A stretch of 64,000 bases of DNA from NCBI GenBank assembly GCA_029931535.1, contig JAQPZY010001628.1, forward strand, positions 3,486,501 to 3,550,500, written 5' to 3'. Origin of the DNA: Margaritifera margaritifera (lineage: Eukaryota; Mollusca; Bivalvia; Unionida; Margaritiferidae). Each line of letters opens with the position of its first letter. Within the stretch, counting starts at the first letter, position 1. Made by a program: the position numbers and the translations under genes. Below are positions 56,943-64,000 of this stretch, in pieces. Under the pieces are notes generated by a model, which saw nothing but the letters and a program-made list of their open reading frames with translations, did not search any database and was not told the DNA's origin.

Positions 56943-57932
56943 AAGTTTGTTCTGAGACAAAGAAACCCCGATCTTGAGGTTACATAAATAGTGTCTTGCA
57001 CCGAACTCTGATATACAAATAATTTCTTTGTCTGGGGGAAATTCCAAGTTGCAGCTCATAACACCAGTTGTCAAAAATAAGAATATTTTCTGATTGAAAA
57101 TCCAAAGACTAAATGTTAGATGAATAATTTAATGTATTTCTTAAGTTCTGAACTTTCAACTTGCCCCACATAGTCCCTCTTTGTCATTGATCCAGGAGGA
57201 AATCAATTATGAAACTAAAACCAGGAAATACAATTGCCTGGCTGACACCACAAGCACTGATAGAATCAAGAGTCAACATGTCTGCTTTGACGTATTACAT
57301 TTACAAAGCGGGAGGCCGTACATCTTGGTGTACTGTTTTCTCACATCGGAGGGAAACAAAAAAAATCACACGATTAAAGGGCTTGGTAAATTACATTTCT
57401 TCAAAATACTAAACTTGACTTTTGGAGTTGCTTTTTACTGCTGATGCTCAAACTTTTGGTGCCTGCTGTTTCGAGTTGTTATGGGAAAAAAAAAATTTTG
57501 TACCAAAAGTGAGCTAATATTCTAATATTCAATTTTAGTGAACTGGAATGGATAATGAGGCTAATAAACTTTTCTTAAGTTTGTTTTGACAAATGCAGCA
57601 TATATTGCTCAACACCAATTTCTGTGCAATACCCAGAGAATATTCCCAACATAATTAATTTTTGTCTCAACTGATGTGATGTGATGTGATATACAAACTT
57701 TACAAGTTGTATTTAGAAATTTTATTCAAGAAACGTTTGTATAAAAGAGATAATGAGGGATCTTGGTTTCATTAAAGATAGATATAGATCAACTAAAGAA
57801 ATACATTACAAATTTATTCTTATAACCTTTCTTGTGTAGATGTTTTATTATAGCATAAGTGAGCTACATTTACAAACAAGATATAATTTTCTTGATTGGA
57901 TAACAACTTCTGATACAATTACGTAATAATTG

Positions 57933-57933
<1 letters not shown>
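56943..57933. other. AT-rich, nothing recognised
   Basis: An ORF pair at 57181-57444 (plus) is short and unrecognised. Confidence 0.4.

Positions 57934-58017
<84 letters not shown>
57934..58017. repeat. (TA)42 microsatellite
   Basis: 84 bp of perfect TA, nearly the longest of the arrays here. Confidence 0.95.
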
Positions 58018-58019
<2 letters not shown>

Positions 58020-59592
58020 AAATTAAGAGTATTCATGCGTCCACTCGATTTTCCCTTTATTGCATCTGGACTGATGTGAAATTGCATATGCATCACCGAA
58101 ATAAACGTAAAAAAAAAAAAAATCACGCAGAAATAATTTGTATTCACGCACTACAATCAATTTATCCATGTTTCTAAAGTGTATGTATTAATGATAGTCA
58201 TGACTGCATAAATAACTAATGCATTTTGTGACTATAACGATTAAACAGAGATTTATTTTTGAAACAAATTCCTGGCAAATCCTGTTGTAGAAGATATATG
58301 ATCAAACATGAGCTACAAATACCATACGATACATTTTTATTTTCGAATTAATTCTACGATGGCATGAGCTACGAATTCATGTTTCCACTTGAATCAATTG
58401 GTTGTCATTGCCTGACATTGTCAGTTGACTTATCTCAAACGCCACTAAGGTTTTGAAAAATATTCATGAAATGTGTTTGCAATATTAAATCAATATGATT
58501 GACATACCTACATCTATCTCCTAAAGAAATGTATCTTAGTCCAAAGTTAGTTTTATTTATTTGTCCTCGAAACGAACATCCTCCTCTTCCGATACTGGTT
58601 TTAATTATCATTGTGTAAAAGTTTTCTAGGCATGCTAATTCTTCTTGGTGTTGGATATTGTGGGATGTAAATGTTCAGGCATATGTGTCCTTTAAGTATG
58701 CGTATTTTCCTTTCTTATGTCTAAGGCATATATGTTGTGATCTTTAAAACAGTTCTCACTGTTAACAGCAATGAAAGTGAACCAATCTACCCATAACCCA
58801 TGACAAACATGACACGGTCATTTCAGCCAAAAGCCGGGAAGTCCAAAGGTGACTGTCGAACTGACAAATTAAAAATCGGATTTAATATCTGTCTTTGTAG
58901 CGCCATTCCCATCATTTTAAGTGAAACAAATGCATCAATTGAAAGTTACATCTTACATCCCTACTTGTAAAATGAGTCGTTTTCCGAGCGGTCTAGTCTT
59001 TCAGTTAAAGCAGACAAGATGCAGTTCGATAGCCATTTTTTATATGCAGCTCGGGAATTTTTTTATTAAAAATCAGCCGCTCATCAATCCGATGTTAATT
59101 CTTAGATACAGTCACAACAAAATAGCAATTCATCATAAAACACCACGTTTGTAAGAATAGTACAAGGGCGTATACAGTTCTATAAATTTGGTTTTTATCA
59201 AAACTTGGAAACCTCAGTCATCCCAAAATGCGTATGTTATCTATAGCAATGGACAATAATGATTTTATCAAGAAAAATGGTACGAGCTTACTTGAATTGG
59301 TTTCTCTATCCTCGTATTGGTAGGTCTTTCAAATAAATGCACGTAGTTCCAGGTTGCGAATATACTAGTATTATCTTTTGGATTTAAGATATTAGAACGT
59401 TTCATTGAAAAATGCACATCTATCAATCAATTTCTATTTTCTAAAACTTCACCTTTCAATTTAAAATGTATCGAAAAAGCAGTTGAGAAACGTGTAATGT
59501 TGTTTGTGTCATTTGAAACTGAGATTCATACTAATGTAAGAACACATTTTGTGGACTATAAAAATTATCTTTTTTTTTTGCATTTAGATAAT
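58018..59592. other. AT-rich, nothing recognised
   Basis: No ORF above chance and no repeat seen. Confidence 0.45.
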
Positions 59593-59755
59593 AATTGAAC
59601 TTCATATTTTACAGGATACATGAAGTCATGAAGCTTGATAATTGATTATACACTTCATGAACAGTCGTAACATGGCATTGACCGTTCATGCAAAGTATGT
59701 AATCGATTTTTAAGCTTCATGATTTCATGAATCCTGTAAAATATGAAATTCAATT
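59593..59755. mobile_element. Hairpin MITE-like palindrome, 163 bp
   Basis: The outer 24 bp (AATTGAACTTCATATTTTAC and on) are mirrored with one mismatch at the other end. The pairing continues with small gaps through TCATGAAGCTT and an inner TTCATGAACAGTC/GACCGTTCATG pair, so almost the whole segment folds on itself. No clear TSD. Confidence 0.75.
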
Positions 59756-61942
59756 TTATTAACTACAAACAGTTCTAAAATAATCACGAATCTCAAAAAA
59801 TAAATAACAGAACTATATTGTAACCATTGTTTACAGATATTGTCAAAGCGCATGAATACATAAGTAGTTCCTTTCTGGTGTTATGAACAAGTACCTTCTT
59901 GATTTTTGTATCACATGATGAAATCTGAACTAACCTAAATATTCATTACAGAGGCTAGTTAAATTTTTCAGTTATATATTGATAAAACGTCTTAGTAATC
60001 AGAATGAATGTTATTCTACAGACAGTTTATAATCACATCAGAATGAATGTTATTCCACAGGCAATTTATTTCCTTCGAGTCGGTTGAAGAGCCATGTCAG
60101 TATATCACTATCCTCGTGACAGATTTGGTTTTCTCTTTTGTTCTTTGCTCACCCCTTATACAACGGTGTTTTCTTCCGCTACCGTAAATACAAATACATA
60201 TTTGCTTAAACATCAAACTTAAATCCATGAAAGGGTAAGATGGGAGAAGACAGTAATCAAGAAAAGGTGTTGGGATTATTACTGCTTTAGACATTACCAA
60301 AATAATATATAACTCTCAAAATGCTTGCTTTAAATCGATGCGAAGCTCTTTTTCATACCACCGAGACTAGTAATAAAAGACCAGATTGGCAAAGAAAAGG
60401 CAACAATTCTATTATATCAATTGAAGCTAAGTTAACAGCCAAATTATATATCCGATATTCGTCTACGTTTATCAAACTCTGGGGCGTCTGGTGAAGATTC
60501 AAGATTGATTGTTTGTGACACTAGTGCCAGAAAGATGTGATTTTTCTTTCAAATGCTGCAAAATAAACACTGAGCACAAAATCAGTATAATCTCGGTACT
60601 ACTCGAATACCCTTGATAATTCGAATTACTCGCTATGTTCCGGTGTAAAAACAGTGTCTGCGAAAACTCGATTAATGAATCAGATGTTTCAATTACAATC
60701 TATGACCCTACTATTGATCATGACGTAACTTTGACACATACATGTCTATATTATGATTCCCACGTGGTTTTTGCCGTGTACGCAATAAAATATTGGCTAA
60801 TATATCATTAGCACGAACTGTGTTTGAGTTCTCTGGACAATAGTTAGGTTATTATTACATACTGCAGCACTAACATCTCTCCCTAAACAAATGTGATGGA
60901 ATTATCTCAAGGTTATCGTGCATAAACACTCTGCCTGAAAACCACCTGGTGTACTGAAATTTCTTCCGCTATAGAAACCGATAGTGACCACGTTTTGTCA
61001 GTCATAGCTATTTGTTTGAGAGCTCAATTATTATAGGGTCGACAGTTGATTTGAAATGCACGATTCTATAAGCAGTTATGAAAATGCCGCTTCTGGCGCA
61101 CATCAGCAATAGTGATTCAAAAAGTGAATTAGAATGCTATTTCAGCAACTGCTGCTGAAATAGCATTGCATAACTACGTCTATATCAATCGTATTGTTTT
61201 CTTTTAGTAACTGATCTAGCCTTCTACGTCCGTGAAAATGGCTTTCTCTTTAATTTCAAGTCAGCAGGCATTATTACAACCACCTACAAGAGTTGATTAA
61301 ATTTTAAAAAATGCAGAGATCTACAATATATGTTTTTATTCTTGCATTATAGATATAATTTATGTGAAATGTTAGTTTCATCGATGGTATATGATAACAT
61401 CATGTATTGTTTTGATAAGATACAATCGACCTCGTACTTTAATAAAATAGGATTTTACTCGAAAGAAATTAATCATACGTACTGCAGATAATCAAGGTAA
61501 AAACTTTTTAGAAATGACGTATATGAAAATATTACACATAACACGTGGCAATTATTTTAATGTTTTCACCTCTAGGAAACTATTTCCTCCATGAAGAGGA
61601 AAATTATGTTTCTGTACTATATCGAAACATGCTTGGCTACTTTGCGCAGGATTGTAGCCCGACCACAGTTCGTAGCAAACTGATCAAGAATGAATGAACA
61701 TAAACATGGTTGATTTCCCTAGCAAAACGGCTTGGTAGGATAAAAAAGATGACGATTTCCTAGTTGCCGTCTTGCTTTATTTTATAAAATGCAACTAAAT
61801 ATGGCAGCTCACTGTGTTATCCATCTTGCTTCTATCGAACCGAGGTAAATCCTCGGTTACACCTGAACAATACCCAAGGTCGCTAAAGGGCCGAAAATAC
61901 CCGAAGTCAATAGTTATAGTATCCGCATCATTATCTCTCTAC
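59756..61942. other. AT-rich, small repeats and hairpins only
   Basis: ATCAGAATGAATGTTATTC is duplicated near 59999 and 60039. Perfect hairpins lie at 61133-61167 (15-bp arms) and near 61839-61859 (AACCGAGG/CCTCGGTT). No gene. Confidence 0.45.
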
Positions 61943-62139
61943 AATGTTAACAGGTTAGGCCAACACTACAAATATAATCAATGTTAACAGGTTAGGCCAA
62001 CACCCTACAAATATAATCACTGTTAACAGGTTAGGCCAACACCCTACAAATATAATCAATGTTAACAGGTTAGGCCAACACCCTACACATATAATAAATG
62101 TTAAAAGGTTAGACCAACAACCTACAAATATATAATCAA
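61943..62139. repeat. 39-bp minisatellite, 5 copies
   Basis: The unit AATGTTAACAGGTTAGGCCA plus ACACCCTACAAATATAATC starts at 61943, 61980, 62019, 62058 and 62097. The last copy is the most diverged. Confidence 0.95.
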
Positions 62140-62472
62140 AATAACGTTTTGAAGACCGATCCGAAAATATTTTAGACGACTTTGATCATTTGATGACAAT
62201 AACGTGAATCACTAGAGGTTTCGAGGAAAGGCTTGTTTAGTCAAGACAAAGTTTCACGCATGAGTTGTATGTTCTTTGTCTATATTTTAGTTAGACTGAA
62301 TGTGGTGGTTTGAGACTGGTAACTACTGTGTGCTTTGTTTTTAGTAAAATTTAAGTACCGAATAAACATATATAGGTTTTAGTGTATATGTTGACCATTA
62401 CGGTTCTAAAAGCGTCAACCATTTAGTTTAACACACCAAGGGACTAATCACTCTTCTTGTCTTATCTAAAGA

Positions 62473-62506
<34 letters not shown>

Positions 62507-63120
62507 GAGAAAATCATCAAACCATGATCAACATAGTTTCCATGGCAACAATCGCTTTCTGGCGTATCATTCTTACAAAGTTGCAGATTAAAAGCTCTTG
62601 TACTTATTTCACCAAAAGATCTTGGATGTGGATCAAAAGAATAAAAGAAAAATGCATTACTTTGTTGAAATATACCACAGTCCTTTTGGGAGGCTTTTCT
62701 TCTTTAATGTAGCATTTTTTGACGCCTTTATTTCCGAATTATTAAGGAGAAATGGTACCTAAGTCTCAATGATTAAGAAAATATTTTATGATTATTGAGA
62801 GCATATGGGGCGAATCGGGGCAGTTAGCTTGTTCGTCTGGTTTATGCGGCATTCTTATGCGAATGAATGCATAAACGATTCATTTTGTAAACGCAACCTA
62901 ATTCTAAGTTCCAACTATAATTATGATGTTTGGCTCGGATTTCCGATAATTGAAGACCAGTGCATTCATTGAAAAGTCATTCGTTTGCACACACAAAAAA
63001 CAACAACAAATAAAATCCCTATATATATTTTTTAATAAAGTGCAAAGCTTTAAAAGGTTGATATTTAACCTTTTTTCATACCAGTGTCAAATGGGCTTAT
63101 CAGATAGATAGATATAATGA
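62140..63120. other. AT-rich; (CA)n at 62475-62505
   Basis: No gene recognised. A 62-codon ORF at 62524-62712 (plus) has no features. Confidence 0.45.
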
Positions 63121-63129
63121 CACAAAAAT

Positions 63130-63560
63130 TGATAACGGCGCAAATACAAAACAGTTTCTCAACGTTTCGAGCTAAACAAACTCTCCGTCAGAGAAAGAAA
63201 CAATTTACATCCACAAAACAAACACTAAACACAAAGCCAAGAAGAATTATTGATTCCTACATGTTTCAATGACGGGGAAATAAACAAACGAAGGATAAAC
63301 AATAGAAGAAAGAAAGAATACAAAATTAAAAGGCGGTCTAAAACGGATAAACTACATATCTGTGTTATGCTGCCATCAGCCCAACAAAGTTGTGCAAAAA
63401 ATTTCAAAGAAGTGTTTATCGTGCGCATCACGCAGAGGACCAACGTGTTTTGACCTAATTCCAGGCTTGTAACAAAGGACTGATACCATGCGCGGCGAAA
63501 AATCAACGCTACCATCAAAATGAGCAAAGGAAATTATATACCGGCAAAGTCATGCATAGA
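63130..63560 (-). mobile_element. Possible Penelope-like element remnant
   Basis: On the minus strand 63159-63191 reads CTGACGGAG...CTCGAAACGTTGAG. This resembles the CTGANGA-stem-GAAAC phrase that Penelope-like terminal repeats and their hammerhead ribozymes show in marine invertebrates. The rest of the segment is unassigned. Weak evidence. Confidence 0.3.
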
Positions 63561-63618
63561 GGTACTAAGGAAGTATGTCAAGAGCATGGTATAGCGGAGT
63601 AATGGACAAGGGTTCAAA

Positions 63619-63619
<1 letters not shown>

Positions 63620-63649
<30 letters not shown>

Positions 63650-63722
63650 AAGAAAAAGGAGAAAAAGAAGAATGAAGAAAAAGACGAAGAAGAAGAAGAA
63701 GAAAAAGGAGGAGAAAAAGAAG
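63620..63722. repeat. (GAA)n-rich purine tract
   Basis: About 100 bp almost purely of A and G on the plus strand, mostly GAA units. It makes a poly-Ser/Phe artefact ORF on the minus strand. Confidence 0.95.
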
Positions 63723-64000
63723 ACCAATAATACATGTAAAGAGTTACGGAATATTGACTTGGGTAAATATTATCGCAAAAAATTCGTACGTCTGGTAAAC
63801 TGATGCCTGGCTGTAGTTTTGAAAAGATTGCACTAGGAAGGTTAGACTTTTTCATTAGTTTTCAATTCTAGTATCCAGTATCGTTCCTTACATGTGCGTT
63901 CTATATCGGTCCACCCCAGGTTAGAATCAATCGGTAGCATCTCGAGGGACTCGACTGAATGCCAAGTCGAGTTGTAGTGGTTGGCGAGTTTCGTGTTGAT

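Noticed and set aside
56628..57074. Overlapping 119-, 136- and 97-codon ORFs on both strands
   Set aside because: Created by the 36-bp array at 56727-56942, which is open in several frames.
63565..63855. Minus-strand ORF with poly-Ser and poly-Phe
   Set aside because: Translation of the (GAA)n purine tract.

Overview
This window looks like nuclear DNA of an animal, most likely a marine mollusc or another lophotrochozoan. The sequence is AT-rich and gene-poor, and it is crowded with long (TA)n arrays, minisatellites, tRNA-derived SINEs, hAT-type MITEs and broken retroelements. One tRNA-derived repeat near 47.4 kb resembles a type widespread in mollusc genomes. That taxonomic call is inference. 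I see no intact host gene, no operon, no CRISPR array and no functional tRNA or rRNA gene.

Layout, left to right. 1-3.7 kb: a decayed DIRS-like tyrosine-recombinase retrotransposon (+). 3.74-6.19 kb: an unrecognised, heavily mutated coding relic on the minus strand, interrupted by a 45-bp tandem repeat. 6.25-14.3 kb: TIR and hAT-type MITEs, two tRNA-like elements, microsatellites and two dispersed repeat families (called R1 and R2 here). 14.70-16.86 kb: about 80 copies of a 27-bp minisatellite in which every monomer ends like a 3' splice site. 17.4-18.5 kb: R2 in three tandem units. 20.0-20.9 kb: 3' end of a LINE (-). 25.4-26.0 kb: a hAT C-terminal-domain relic and a possible last exon with a nuclear localisation signal. 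26.96-31.56 kb: a LINE (+) with a second LINE inserted in its endonuclease, flanked by a direct repeat of about 143 bp. 35.5-36.2 kb: a 66-bp minisatellite. 36.5-37.35 kb: two more R1 copies. 38.2-40.3 kb: another LINE (+) that has lost its RT catalytic box.

42.28-47.94 kb is the other unexplained zone. Several stretches have far fewer stop codons than AT-rich DNA should give, on both strands, and they are broken up by a LINE (-), a SINE and a 41-bp satellite. 52.1-53.0 kb holds an 870-bp element with terminal inverted repeats of about 300 bp and a near-perfect 8-bp target duplication. 54.8-56.95 kb contains four unrelated minisatellites in a row. 57-64 kb is mostly featureless apart from a hairpin MITE, small palindromes and microsatellites.

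The recognisable proteins are all parts of mobile elements. The two unidentified coding relics (3.7-6.2 and 42.3-47.9 kb) are the best candidates for something undescribed. They could be endogenous viral sequence, a large unclassified transposon or dead host exons, and the sequence alone does not decide. All positions were read by eye, so repeat-family edges are approximate unless a target duplication is given.
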